Source: Leptotrichia sp. HSP-536 (lineage in GTDB: Bacteria; Fusobacteriota; Fusobacteriia; Fusobacteriales; Leptotrichiaceae). Taken from it: 64,000 bases of DNA. The stretch is from the NCBI RefSeq assembly GCF_041199985.1, contig NZ_CP165647.1, forward strand, positions 558,001 through 622,000, given 5' to 3'. The notes below the pieces were generated by a model that saw only the letters and a program-made list of their open reading frames with translations, ran no database searches and had not been told where the DNA came from. Below, one piece after another: positions 28,051 to 37,231 of the stretch; the first letter of the stretch is position 1; each line of letters opens with the position of its first letter. The position numbers and the translations under genes are program-made.

Positions 28051-28830
28051 ATGAGTAAAATAATTGATACGCATACGCACATTTATGATAAACAGTTTGA
28101 AGATGACTTTGATGATGTGATGAAAAGGATTGAAGATGAGCTGGAAGGGATTGTAAGCATTGGGTTTGATTTAGAAAGTTCACTTAAAAGCATTGAACTT
28201 GCGAATAGATATTCGTTTGTGAATGCGGTAATTGGAGTTCATCCTGTGGATATAAAAAAATATAATGATGAAGTAGAAAAAGAACTGGAAAGATTGGCAT
28301 TGACTGAGAAAAAGGTTGTTGCAATTGGAGAAATTGGGTTGGATTATCACTGGATGGAGGATCCGAAGGATGTTCAGATTGCTGGATTTAGAAAGCAGAT
28401 GGAATTTGCAGAAAGGGTAAAAAAACCAGTTGTTATCCATACAAGAGAGGCTTTGCAGGATACGCTTGATGTTTTGAAGGATTATAAAAATGTTGGCGGG
28501 ATTTTGCACTGTTATCCAGGTTCTCTAGAAGCGGCAAAGCCGTTTTTAGATAGGTATTACTTGGGAATTGGCGGAACTTTGACGTTTAAAAATAATAAAA
28601 AGACAAAGGAGCTTGTGAAAGAATTGCCTTTGGAAAAAATTGTTCTGGAAACAGATTGTCCGTATTTGACACCTGTACCTTTTCGAGGGAAACGGAATGA
28701 GCCAGTTTATACAAAATATGTAGCAGAAGAAGTGGCTAAAATTAAAGAAATTTCAGTAGAGGAAGTTATTAAGATAACTACTGAAAATGCTAAGAAAATT
28801 TATGGAATAGAAAGGAAAAGTAATGAATAA
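28051..28830 (+). CDS. tatD: TatD family metal-dependent hydrolase
   Basis: A 259-residue TIM-barrel amidohydrolase-fold enzyme of the TatD DNase family. Metal-binding motifs: DTHTH (residues 6-10), the Glu in IGEIGLDYHW (~93), VVIHTRE (~127-133), LHCYPG (~153-158) and the Asp in LETDCPYLTP (~203-212). Members are 3'-5' exonucleases or tRNA/DNA quality-control enzymes; the exact substrate is uncertain. The length is normal. The next gene overlaps it by 8 bases. Confidence 0.92.
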   Translation: MSKIIDTHTHIYDKQFEDDFDDVMKRIEDELEGIVSIGFDLESSLKSIELANRYSFVNAVIGVHPVDIKKYNDEVEKELERLALTEKKVVAIGEIGLDYHWMEDPKDVQIAGFRKQMEFAERVKKPVVIHTREALQDTLDVLKDYKNVGGILHCYPGSLEAAKPFLDRYYLGIGGTLTFKNNKKTKELVKELPLEKIVLETDCPYLTPVPFRGKRNEPVYTKYVAEEVAKIKEISVEEVIKITTENAKKIYGIERKSNE

Positions 28831-30628
28831 AGAAAAAGAGGAAGAGTTATGGAAGGATGTCCGTATGTATAAAGCCAAATTTAAATCAGATGAATATTTT
28901 GAACATTTAAAAAAATTTATTGAAAATAACGATTACGATAAAGTATTTAGAGCATTAAAATATTCAGATATTTTAAAAGAAATAAAAGAACCCAAAAACG
29001 AAGAATGTATATGTAAATTTTTAAAAGACAATGAGTACAATATAAGAGAAAAAAAAATTTTAAATTTTTTTACAAATATTAAAAATAAAAAACAAAACAG
29101 AAGAAAAATAAATAATTTTTTAAACGAGGTAAAGATTTTAAATAAAGTAGAACAAGAAATAATAAAATTAACCGAAGAAAATATTTCTAAGAGTGATTTT
29201 ATAGTATTTGATATATGTAATTATGCAAATTCTTTGCTGTATAAAATGGGGCAAAAAATCGAAAATTCTGAAATGAATGACAACTTAGACGGTATTATAA
29301 TGATTTTATCTAGATTTTTACATGATATAATGAATGATAAAAAGAAAATTTTTAAGTACAAAGAAGATAAATACAAAGAAAATAATTATATAAAAAATAC
29401 CTTTAGTTTTTATCAAGATTTATATAACTTCAATTATTTAAAAAGTATTTGGAAGTATGGTGATTTAGAAATAAAAAATAATTATTTTGAAGAAATAGGA
29501 GAATTTGGTAAAAATAAGACTATTAGTCAAATCCCATATTTAGAAAAAAAAGAAGCTAAGATAAAAGAATTTCCGATAGAAATTATGTTGTGTTCTCAAA
29601 TAAAAGAATATTTTTATAGCAATGATTTAGGACAAAAATATTTAAATATACCTATTAAATACTGGATAAAAGTTTATATATTATTGTACTATTTGTTACT
29701 CCAATTTAAAGATACAATTTTAATTCCAAAATATAAAAAAGGAGAAATATTAAAATTGTTAGAAAATATGGATAAAAAAATAGATTTTTCTAAAATACGA
29801 CTACCAAAAGGAGTTGATGATGAAATAAAAAAAATGTTAAAAATATTATTTAGTCAGAAAATTCCAAATAAATACATAGAAGATATATTGAATAAATTCG
29901 TATACAATGAAAATTCAAAAGATTTATACACGTCTCCAATATTAAAATTTGAAAAAGACAGTATCAATTATGATGTTATATTACCGCAAGTTTTCCTTAG
30001 AACAGATCATTCACGAGCATTAATTTCTATTTTATCCAAAAATACAAGCAATGATTTGCAACAAAAAGGAGATAATTTAGAGAAATATATTTTTACATTA
30101 ATGAAAGATGCTAAAATAGAAATTATAAAAAATAAAAAACCAGAAAAAAGTAAAAGAAAAGAAAAAGATTATGAGATAGATTTAATGTACATAGTTAATA
30201 AAGAATTAATTTTAGTTGAGATAAAAACCCAAAAACAAACAGAAGATTATAATGATTTTTATAGAGTAAGTTTAAAAGAATTGAAAAAATATATAGGAAA
30301 ATTTAATAGAAATATAAATTATTTTATAAATAATGAAAGAGAGGATATAGAAAAAAAAATAGGGAAATATGATAAATATAAAAAAATTTATGTTTCAAAT
30401 GTAACATATAGTTTAAATAATTTAGATGATGTGATAATCATTGATATAGAAGATTTTGAAGAAAATATAAAAAAAGGAAATTATCAATTTAATAATATTA
30501 CAGAATTAAAAAATGAAAAAATTAAAAATATAAGTTCCTTAATAGAAAAAAGAAAAATAAAATTTGCAAGAGAATACAGCGGAATACTTGGATACACTAC
30601 ATATTGTATAAAAAATTTTGAAAAATAA
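28823..30628 (+). CDS. Predicted PD-(D/E)XK nuclease-domain protein, 601 residues
   Basis: A soluble, very Lys/Asn/Ile-rich protein with no signal or membrane segment. Its codon and base composition are clearly more AT-rich than tatD and tgt. Residues 1-410 are helical with no recognised domain. Residues ~415-480 fit a PD-(D/E)XK restriction-fold core: a Glu in GDNLEKYIF (~421), the Asp in EIDLMYIV (~453), and ELILVEIKTQ with E-x-K at ~466-468. This order and spacing match nuclease domains such as those of Mrr, NERD and Shedu-like proteins. It overlaps tatD by 8 bases and is followed by tgt. The composition suggests acquisition; a defence or DNA-processing role is inference. Confidence 0.6.
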   Translation: MNKEKEEELWKDVRMYKAKFKSDEYFEHLKKFIENNDYDKVFRALKYSDILKEIKEPKNEECICKFLKDNEYNIREKKILNFFTNIKNKKQNRRKINNFLNEVKILNKVEQEIIKLTEENISKSDFIVFDICNYANSLLYKMGQKIENSEMNDNLDGIIMILSRFLHDIMNDKKKIFKYKEDKYKENNYIKNTFSFYQDLYNFNYLKSIWKYGDLEIKNNYFEEIGEFGKNKTISQIPYLEKKEAKIKEFPIEIMLCSQIKEYFYSNDLGQKYLNIPIKYWIKVYILLYYLLLQFKDTILIPKYKKGEILKLLENMDKKIDFSKIRLPKGVDDEIKKMLKILFSQKIPNKYIEDILNKFVYNENSKDLYTSPILKFEKDSINYDVILPQVFLRTDHSRALISILSKNTSNDLQQKGDNLEKYIFTLMKDAKIEIIKNKKPEKSKRKEKDYEIDLMYIVNKELILVEIKTQKQTEDYNDFYRVSLKELKKYIGKFNRNINYFINNEREDIEKKIGKYDKYKKIYVSNVTYSLNNLDDVIIIDIEDFEENIKKGNYQFNNITELKNEKIKNISSLIEKRKIKFAREYSGILGYTTYCIKNFEK

Positions 30629-30688
30629 TAATACTTAGTATATAAATTTTAATGGTATTAAAAATAAATTTAAGTTTTAGGAGATAAA

Positions 30689-31870
30689 ATGTGTATTGAA
30701 AAAGAAAATAAAGATTTTAAAAATCCAATAGAATATAAATTAGAAAAAAAAGATGGAAATGCACGTGCTGGAGTTATAAAAACACCACATGGAGAGATAA
30801 AAACACCAGTATTTATGCCAGTTGGTACGCAGGCGACTGTAAAGGCTATGACAAGAGAGGAGCTGGAAGAGATTAATTCTCAAATTATTCTTGGGAATAC
30901 ATATCATTTGTACTTGCGTCCCGGAGATGATTTGGTAAATGATTTTGGGGGACTTCATAAATTTATGAGATGGGATAAGCCAATACTTACTGATAGCGGC
31001 GGATTTCAAGTGTTTAGTCTTGGAGATTTGAGAAAGATAAAGGAGGAAGGTGTTCATTTCCGTTCCCATTTAGATGGCTCAAAGCATTTTTTATCGCCTG
31101 AAAAATCTATTTCGATTCAAAATAATCTTGGAAGCGATATTATGATGGTGCTGGATGAATGCCCGCCAGGATTGTCAACACGTGAATATTTGATACCATC
31201 CATTGAAAGAACTACGAGATGGGCTAAGCGTTGTATTGAAGCAAATAGAAATAAGGATAAGCAAGGGCTTTTTGCAATTGTGCAAGGTGGAATTTATGAG
31301 GATTTACGGGATAAAAGTTTTGAAGAACTATATGAGTATGACTATGGATTTGCTGGGTATGCTTTAGGAGGGCTTGCGGTAGGAGAGCCACGTGAGGATA
31401 TGTACAGAATTTTAAAATATAGCACGCCAAAACTTCCTGAAAATAAGCCACGTTATTTAATGGGAGTGGGAGAGCCTGTAGATATGCTTGAAGCTGTGGA
31501 ACATGGAATTGATATGATGGACTGTGTTCAGCCTACAAGAATTGGTAGACACGGTACGGTCTTTACAAAATATGGGCGTCTTGTTATAAAAAATGCAATT
31601 TATTCAAGAGACGACAGACCTCTTGATGAAGGCTGTGACTGTTATACCTGTAAAAATTATACAAGAGCATACATAAGACATTTATTCAAGGCCGGAGAAA
31701 TTTTGGGACAAAGGCTTGCGACATATCATAACTTGCATTTTTTGCTAAAACTTATGGATAATGCACGTGAGGCGATTATTGATGGAAGATTTAAGGAATA
31801 CAAGGAAGAAGTGCTGAGAAATTATGCGATGGGTAAAGAAAGTGAATGGATAAAACCGAAGTCGATATAA
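30689..31870 (+). CDS. tgt: Queuine tRNA-ribosyltransferase
   Basis: A 393-residue TIM-barrel enzyme that exchanges guanine-34 for preQ1 (or queuine) in tRNAs with GUN anticodons. Visible motifs: ATPVFMPVGTQ-like start (TPVFMPVGTQATVKAM, residues ~38-53), ILGNTYHL (~67-74), the catalytic Asp in LTDSGGFQVFSLG (~104-116), and the second catalytic Asp in GIDMMDCVQPTRIGRHG. The zinc site is CDCYTC near residue 318 with a distant His in TYHNLHF. Slightly longer at the N-terminus than average. Start ATG 30689 has AGGAG upstream. Confidence 0.95.
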   Translation: MCIEKENKDFKNPIEYKLEKKDGNARAGVIKTPHGEIKTPVFMPVGTQATVKAMTREELEEINSQIILGNTYHLYLRPGDDLVNDFGGLHKFMRWDKPILTDSGGFQVFSLGDLRKIKEEGVHFRSHLDGSKHFLSPEKSISIQNNLGSDIMMVLDECPPGLSTREYLIPSIERTTRWAKRCIEANRNKDKQGLFAIVQGGIYEDLRDKSFEELYEYDYGFAGYALGGLAVGEPREDMYRILKYSTPKLPENKPRYLMGVGEPVDMLEAVEHGIDMMDCVQPTRIGRHGTVFTKYGRLVIKNAIYSRDDRPLDEGCDCYTCKNYTRAYIRHLFKAGEILGQRLATYHNLHFLLKLMDNAREAIIDGRFKEYKEEVLRNYAMGKESEWIKPKSI

Positions 31871-31927
31871 GATTCAATAAGAATTATAATTTTGAGATAA
31901 TTTATATTGAATCATCTTTTATTTTTT
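31871..31927 (+). terminator. Intrinsic terminator after tgt
   Basis: The stem GATTCAATA/TATTGAATC (31871-31879 with 31905-31913) is followed by a T-rich tail. It begins right after the tgt stop codon. Confidence 0.7.
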
Positions 31928-32003
31928 TGATAATTATGATAAAATAAATAGAAAGTTTTTTCTAAAAAAATAAACAAAAAATAAGAAGAAAAGTAGGTGT
32001 AAA

Positions 32004-32786
32004 ATGAAAAAAGGAATAATTTTTGTAGCAATTTTGGTTAATTTAATTTTTGGAGTGCAAGGATTTTCAGAAGCAACTTCAAAGTACTCTGATAAAGAAA
32101 TAGAAAAAGTACTTGAAGAATATAATAAAGGAAATAAGCAGAAAGCGATGTCAGTATTAAAGGAAAATATATTAAAAAATCCTTCAGATCTTAAATTAAA
32201 AGTTTTTTTGGGAATGATGTATGAAGATATGGATAAAAAGAAGGAAGCTGAAAAAGAGTTAAACGAAGTAGTAGAATTACAAAAAAAATATCCTTTTATA
32301 GGAGATGATGGGAAAAAATATGATATAAGATTAATAATTGGAAATCTTTATGCATCTGAAAAAGAATATGAAAAAGCATTAAAATGGTATAAAGAGATTG
32401 ATGATAAATATATGAAGGATGTAATTGGATTAAAAGAATACATGATAGGTGTCTCAAATTATGCATTAAAAAATCCTGAAGAAGCAAAAAAATATTTCTT
32501 AAAATCATATATTAGTGATAAAGAAGGAAATTCAGAAGACTTTTTAGGACAAATTTATTATGAAGAGGGCAATCATAAGGAAGCTTTGAAGTGGTATTTG
32601 AAGTCAATTGAAAAAGGAAATCCAGACACATATTCAAGTTTAGGAATTTTTTATAGTAGCTTAGGGGATAATGCAAAAGCGCTGCAATGGTTCAGAAAAG
32701 CATTAGAAGAGGTAAAAAAAGAAAAAGATGCTGAAGGAATCAAGGCTATACAGGAAATTATCAAAGATATTGAAAGCAAAAATTAA
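32004..32786 (+). CDS. Secreted TPR/Sel1-like repeat protein 1
   Basis: A 260-residue protein with a signal peptide (KKGIIFVAILVNLIFGVQGFS, cleavage near residue 22). The rest is tetratricopeptide-like repeats: LKVFLGMMYEDMDKKKEAEKEL, NLYASEKEYEKALKWYKEI, FLGQIYYEEGNHKEALKWYLKS and LGIFYSSLGDNAKALQWFRKA start regular ~34-residue units. Such repeats form a helical solenoid for protein binding, here in the periplasm. It is the first of three tandem paralogues (32004, 32954, 34128). The partner is unknown. Confidence 0.75.
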   Translation: MKKGIIFVAILVNLIFGVQGFSEATSKYSDKEIEKVLEEYNKGNKQKAMSVLKENILKNPSDLKLKVFLGMMYEDMDKKKEAEKELNEVVELQKKYPFIGDDGKKYDIRLIIGNLYASEKEYEKALKWYKEIDDKYMKDVIGLKEYMIGVSNYALKNPEEAKKYFLKSYISDKEGNSEDFLGQIYYEEGNHKEALKWYLKSIEKGNPDTYSSLGIFYSSLGDNAKALQWFRKALEEVKKEKDAEGIKAIQEIIKDIESKN

Positions 32787-32953
32787 AATTTTACAATAGA
32801 CTTGTTCGGAAACTACACGTATTGAAGATTTGATAAAATAAATGTTCTGAAGCAAGGAATCTTGACCTTGCGAAAATAAAAAAACTTAAGTTATCGAACG
32901 GTCTAATATAAGAACCAATAGGGATATTAGATTAAATAGAAAGAAGGTATAGG

Positions 32954-33694
32954 ATGAAAAGATATTTAATTTTACTATTATTAATGGCAAACTTAGGGCT
33001 AGGAGTTCAAAGTTTTGCAGTGATGACAAAAGATGAAAGAATAAAATTAGAAGATCAGATAGATGAAGCATATGAAAAAGAGGATGAAGAAAAATTACTT
33101 TCTTTAATTACAAAATATGTAAAAGAATTTCCAAATAATGCTGAATATTTAAACAGATTAGGAGTTCTGTACGATAACAAGGAAAATTATTCAGAAGCTG
33201 AAAAATGGTATTTAAAAGCTATAGAAAAAGGAAATTACAATGCAATCTCAAATTTAGCATACATTTATTTTGAAAAGGAAGAATATGAGAAAGCGATAAA
33301 ATATTATAAAGAATATCAAAAAATAGCAGATAATACTGAGAATTATTATTGGATTGCAGCAGCATATGATGAATTGGAAGATTATAAAAATGCAAAAGAA
33401 TGGTTTTTAAAATCAATAAAATTTGATAAAGATGGTTATTCAGAAGAGAGATTAGGAATAATTTATGCTAAAGAAGGAAATCAGAAAGAAGCATTAAAAT
33501 GGTATTCAGCAGCTATTGAAAAAGGAAACTTGTGGGCATACGACAGTTTAGCAGCTTTATACATTAGTATAGGAGATTATAAAACTGCAGACAAATGGGC
33601 AAGAAAAGGATTAGAACTGGCTAAAAATAAAGATGACAAAGAATTATTGGAAGAATTGCAGGAAACATTCGATTTTATTCAGAAAGAAAAATAA
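32954..33694 (+). CDS. Secreted TPR/Sel1-like repeat protein 2
   Basis: A 246-residue paralogue of the protein at 32004. The signal peptide is KRYLILLLLMANLGLGVQSFA (cleavage near residue 22). TPR units include NRLGVLYDNKENYSEAEKWYLK, NLAYIYFEKEEYEKAIKYYKE, AAAYDELEDYKNAKEWFLKS, LGIIYAKEGNQKEALKWYSA and SLAALYISIGDYKTADKWARK. The signal LGLGVQSFA is shared almost exactly with the third, broken copy at 34128, so these two are the closer pair. GAAGGTATAGG serves as ribosome binding region. Confidence 0.75.
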   Translation: MKRYLILLLLMANLGLGVQSFAVMTKDERIKLEDQIDEAYEKEDEEKLLSLITKYVKEFPNNAEYLNRLGVLYDNKENYSEAEKWYLKAIEKGNYNAISNLAYIYFEKEEYEKAIKYYKEYQKIADNTENYYWIAAAYDELEDYKNAKEWFLKSIKFDKDGYSEERLGIIYAKEGNQKEALKWYSAAIEKGNLWAYDSLAALYISIGDYKTADKWARKGLELAKNKDDKELLEELQETFDFIQKEK

Positions 33695-34127
33695 TTTTCT
33701 AATAAAAACTTTTAAGTATAAATAATATATAAGATGAAGTAAAATATTTAGGGCAGTCATTAAACAGTACAGAAAAGCTTTTCTGACTGTCTTTTTTTTA
33801 TTATTTTATTTTGAGATATTTCTTCTCATTGGACATTCTCCGTCTCGTAAATTTCCAATACCATATCTTTTTAAAATCTTTCAATCTCAAGTTTTTGTAT
33901 TTCAAGCAGATTTTTTTATATAGCTGTTCTTTTTTCAAAAATATAGGTTATAATTATATTGAGAAAATATTAAATATTTAAATTAAAAAAATAAATTATA
34001 TAGAAAGGAGATAAAAAATAAAAAAAAATTAATTTCTTTAACAATTTTAACTAAATATTATTAAAAATATTAAAAGCGGTAATTAAGTTTAAAAATACTA
34101 AATTAAAAGAGAAAGAAGTGGTGTAAA
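33695..34127. other. Intergenic region with IS remnant and decayed gene start
   Basis: This 433-bp gap holds an ISLre2 remnant (33733-33885). Farther on, an AAAGGAG site (34004-34010) precedes ATAAAAAAAAATTAATTTC, which looks like a lost start: ATG would begin a Lys-rich signal peptide that stops after ~15 codons. No intact gene is visible. Confidence 0.45.
33733..33885 (-). mobile_element. Remnant of an ISLre2-family element
   Basis: The segment resembles the left end of the element at 55952. Both have GA..AGTAAAA, then GGGCAGTCATTAAA, a T-rich hairpin, and a minus-strand reading of the transposase C-terminus (here IGNLRDGECPMRRNISK then stop; there MPYLRGGECPIREVLKEIS). Only the end of the element survives, with no matching right end nearby. 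Its CAGTC...GACTG hairpin and T-run may now act as terminator for the TPR gene at 32954. Confidence 0.6.
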
Positions 34128-34889
34128 ATGAAAAAAGCATTAATTTTATTGCTATTAATTGTAAATTTAGGATTAGGAGTTCAAAGCTTTGCGATAACAG
34201 AAAACGAGTTAAATGCACAGATAGATGAGGCAGCTCTTAATAGGGATATAAGAAAATTAATGTCTCTTGCAGGGAAATATCCAAATCATAAGACTCTTTT
34301 AATTACGATAGGATTGTTTTATGCAAATGAGGGAAATTCTTCAGAAGCTAAAAAATGATATTTAAAAGCTATAGAAAGTGGAAGTTCTCTAGCATATTTT
34401 TATCTAGGAAATGCTTATGTTGAAAGTGAAGAATATAAAAAAGGATTAGATTCTCTTCTGGAATATAATAAAATATTAAAGGAAATATTAATGGGAAATC
34501 CATATTATATGGATTATGTTCCTGAGTATTTTTACTGGACTGCAGAAGCATATTATGGATTGGGAGATTATAAAAATGCAAAAAACTGGTACTTAACAGC
34601 AATAGACTATATTAAGCAAGATAATTATTTTTATGGTCATCCAGAACAAGGATTAGGGATTGTATCTAGGGACGAAAAAAATTATAAAGAAGCAGAAAAG
34701 TGGTTTTTAGCGAGTATTAGAAAAGGATTTTTACGGTCATACTACAGTTTATCACTTCTATATGAGGAAATAAACGATATAGAAGCTTTAAAAAAATCGG
34801 TTAGAGAAGGAATAGTAAAAGCTAGAAACGCAGGTAATACAGAATTAGTGCAAGATTTAGAGAAAAGATTACGAGAGGCGGGTAAATAA
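34128..34889 (+). pseudogene. Secreted TPR/Sel1-like repeat protein 3, nonsense mutation
   Basis: A third TPR paralogue of 253 codons in a single frame from ATG 34128 to 34889, interrupted only by TGA at 34356-34358. The same position in the paralogue at 32954 is TGG within SEAEKWYLKAIE, so one G-to-A change turned Trp into stop (SEAKK-stop-YLKAIE). The rest of the frame is intact and keeps good TPR units (GNAYVESEEYKKGL, AEAYYGLGDYKNAKNWYL, GIVSRDEKNYKEAEKWFLAS). The signal peptide LGLGVQSFA is kept. The mutation must be recent, or a read error. TGA is an ordinary stop in neighbouring genes, so recoding is unlikely. Confidence 0.75.
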
Positions 34890-35031
34890 TAAATTTTTTG
34901 ATTAAAAATTGTTAAGTATAAATAATATATATAAGTCATATATATAACATATATTTTACAAAATGATTGATTTTTGTTATAATAATCACATAGAAACAAA
35001 TAAAGAAAAAATTCAAAATCTGGAGGAAATT

Positions 35032-35193
35032 ATGTCATTATTAATTTTAGTCTTATCATTATTACTGATTATTGAAATTTTAGAAATCATAGTCGTGCAA
35101 AACAAACAACATGCTGCCTTAAAAGTTTCTAAAAATGATTTTGTTATGTCGGTAAATGGTAAAGATGTAATGACTAATTTTGCTGCAAAATAA
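35032..35193 (+). CDS. Small membrane protein, 53 residues
   Basis: The start is placed at ATG 35032, behind TGGAGGAAAT. The protein begins with one hydrophobic segment (SLLILVLSLLLIIEILEIIVV, residues ~2-22) and has a basic, soluble tail with KVSKNDFVMSVNGKD. It is probably a single-pass inner-membrane protein with the tail in the cytoplasm. I recognise no family. It is followed by a terminator. Confidence 0.55.
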   Translation: MSLLILVLSLLLIIEILEIIVVQNKQHAALKVSKNDFVMSVNGKDVMTNFAAK

Positions 35194-35239
35194 TTAGTAA
35201 AATCATATACTTAGAATAATAATAAAAATTATAACTTTA

Positions 35240-35272
35240 AAGGCGATTTATATTAAGTCGTCTTTTATTTTT
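35240..35272 (+). terminator. Intrinsic terminator after the small membrane protein
   Basis: The stem AAGGCGATTT/AAGTCGTCTT (35240-35249 with 35255-35264, two G-U pairs) is followed by TTATTTTTTT. Confidence 0.75.
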
Positions 35273-35358
35273 TTAAGATAAAATTTATAATTTTAGAAAT
35301 TTTACTGTACACATATAAAAAGGTAAAAATTTTATAAAAAATGTGATAAAATATAGAC

Positions 35359-35449
35359 AAAGCCGATTGAAATTGAATTTTAGTTTGGATTTAAAGAATT
35401 TTGGTATTTAATCAAGTGGCTTTAAGTAACGCTGAAGTGAATTAGAGCC
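35359..35449 (+). promoter_or_regulatory. Structured leader upstream of ilvD
   Basis: AAAGCC (35359-35364) can pair with GGCTTT (35418-35423), supported by an adjacent TTGA/TCAA pairing. The same GGCTTT can instead pair with AGAGCC (35444-35449, five of six). The two pairings exclude each other. It lies ~100-190 bases before the ilvD start. No T-box sequence is seen, so the type of control is unknown. Confidence 0.3.
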
Positions 35450-35549
35450 AGTTTGAATATTTATTTATACAATAATGTGTAGAAAATCTTGGAATTTTGG
35501 GATTATCTGCATTTGGAAAACATAAAAAATTTTTAGGAGAGTGAAATTA

Positions 35550-37229
35550 ATGTCAGTGAAAGGAAAAGGAAGAAGTAACAACTTAACAAAAGGTGCGGCA
35601 AGAGCGCCACATAGATCATTATTGAAAGGGCTGGGATTTACGAGCGATGAAATGGAAAAGCCGATAATTGGGATTGCCAATTCATTTAATGAAATTATAC
35701 CGGGGCATGTGCATTTGAAAAATTTGGTGCAATCAGTGAAAGATGGAATTAGAAATGCTGGAGGAGTTCCAATGGAATTTAATACAATCGGAATTTGTGA
35801 CGGACTTGCGATGAATCACATTGGGATGAAATATTCGTTGGTAACTAGAAATATAATTGCAGATTCGATTGAGGCAGTTGCGATGGCAACTCCGTTTGAT
35901 GCGATTGTGTTTATGCCAAGCTGTGATAAAGTAGTGCCAGGAATGTTAATTGCTGCGGCTAGATTAAATATTCCTGCAATATTTGTAAGTGGAGGGGCAA
36001 TGCTTGCTGGAGTTTATAAAGGCAAGAAAATTGGGCTTAGTAACGTGTTTGAAGCGGTTGGTGCTTACAATACTGGACAAATTACTAAAAAAGAATTAAA
36101 TTCTGTGGAAGAAATGGCTTGTCCAACTTGTGGTTCTTGTTCGGGAATGTATACGGCAAATACGATGAACTGCCTAACAGAAGCACTTGGAATGGGACTT
36201 CCAGGAAATGGAACGGTTCCAGCGGTGTTTTCAGAAAGAGCAAGGCTTGCTAAAAAAGCGGGAATGCAAATTATGGAAGTTTTAAAACAGGATTTAAGAC
36301 CGCTTGATATTTTGACAAAAGAAGCTTTTGAAAATGCGGTAGCTGTAGACATGGCATTAGGAGGGTCTTCAAATACGGCATTGCATTTGCCAGCGATTGC
36401 ACATGAAGCAGGAGTAGATTTGACATTGAATGATTTTAATGAAATTGCCAAAAAAACACCGCAAATTTGTAAATTATCGCCATCAGGAGAGCATTTTATT
36501 GAAGATTTATACAGAGCAGGTGGAGTTACTGGAGTTATGAAAAGAATGCTTGAAAACGGAAGATTACACGGGGATGCAAAAACAGTGGCACTTCAAACAC
36601 AAGGAGAATTGGCAAAAGAGGCATATATTAACGATGATACAGTAATCAAGCCTTGGGACAAGCCAGCATATAAAACTGGTGGAATAGCAGTATTGAAAGG
36701 AAACTTGGCACCAGATGGCTGTGTTGTTAAAGAAGGGGCGGTAGATCCAGAAATGCTGCAGCATACGGGACCAGCGAAAGTATTTAATAGTGAGGAAGAA
36801 GCAGTTGAAGCAATTGTTGGTGGAAAAATTGTAGCAGGAGACGTTGTAATTATTAGATATGAAGGACCAAAAGGCGGACCTGGAATGAGAGAAATGTTAT
36901 CGCCAACAGCTATGATTGCTGGAATGGGGCTTGATAAAGATGTTGCGTTGATTACAGATGGAAGATTTTCAGGAGCAACAAGAGGGGCTTCAATTGGACA
37001 CGTTTCCCCAGAAGCTGCTTCAGGTGGAAATATTGCGATAGTTCAGGACGGAGATATTGTTGAAATCGACATTCCAAACAGAGCGATTAATATTAAAATT
37101 TCGGATGAGGAAATTGAAGCAAGAAAAGCTAAATTGGAGCCATTTAAGCTAGAAGTGAAAGGATATTTGAAAAAATATGCGATGCATGTGTCTTCTGCAG
37201 ATAAAGGGGCTATTGAAATATTGGATTAA
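35550..37229 (+). CDS. ilvD: Dihydroxy-acid dehydratase
   Basis: A ~559-residue enzyme that dehydrates 2,3-dihydroxy-isovalerate and 2,3-dihydroxy-3-methylvalerate to the 2-oxo acids of valine and isoleucine. Iron-sulfur and Mg ligands are in GICDGLAMNHIGMKYS, MPSCDKVVPGM and CPTCGSCSGMYTANTMN. The C-terminal GRFSGATRGASIGHVSPEA is diagnostic for the IlvD/Edd family. The start is placed at ATG 35550, with AGGAGAG before it, instead of the upstream GTG. It opens the branched-chain gene region. Confidence 0.95.
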   Translation: MSVKGKGRSNNLTKGAARAPHRSLLKGLGFTSDEMEKPIIGIANSFNEIIPGHVHLKNLVQSVKDGIRNAGGVPMEFNTIGICDGLAMNHIGMKYSLVTRNIIADSIEAVAMATPFDAIVFMPSCDKVVPGMLIAAARLNIPAIFVSGGAMLAGVYKGKKIGLSNVFEAVGAYNTGQITKKELNSVEEMACPTCGSCSGMYTANTMNCLTEALGMGLPGNGTVPAVFSERARLAKKAGMQIMEVLKQDLRPLDILTKEAFENAVAVDMALGGSSNTALHLPAIAHEAGVDLTLNDFNEIAKKTPQICKLSPSGEHFIEDLYRAGGVTGVMKRMLENGRLHGDAKTVALQTQGELAKEAYINDDTVIKPWDKPAYKTGGIAVLKGNLAPDGCVVKEGAVDPEMLQHTGPAKVFNSEEEAVEAIVGGKIVAGDVVIIRYEGPKGGPGMREMLSPTAMIAGMGLDKDVALITDGRFSGATRGASIGHVSPEAASGGNIAIVQDGDIVEIDIPNRAINIKISDEEIEARKAKLEPFKLEVKGYLKKYAMHVSSADKGAIEILD

Positions 37230-37231
37230 TT

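Larger units (their letters stand above)
35194..35549. other. Intergenic region before ilvD
   Basis: It holds the terminator at 35240-35272, then an AT-rich promoter region with no clear -35/-10 pair, and the ilvD leader with the structured region at 35359-35449. No ORF of note. Confidence 0.5.

Noticed and set aside
32787..32953. Possible mobile-element scar between the first two TPR genes
   Set aside because: It has a few short inverted matches but no resemblance to either IS in the window, so I cannot support it.
34356..34358. TGA read as Trp or selenocysteine
   Set aside because: Nearby genes end in TGA, all other Trp codons are TGG, and there is no SECIS-like context. A point mutation is simpler.
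35280..35549. T-box riboswitch before ilvD
   Set aside because: The conserved T-box sequence, specifier-loop arrangement and a terminator before the start are not visible; only generic alternative helices are.
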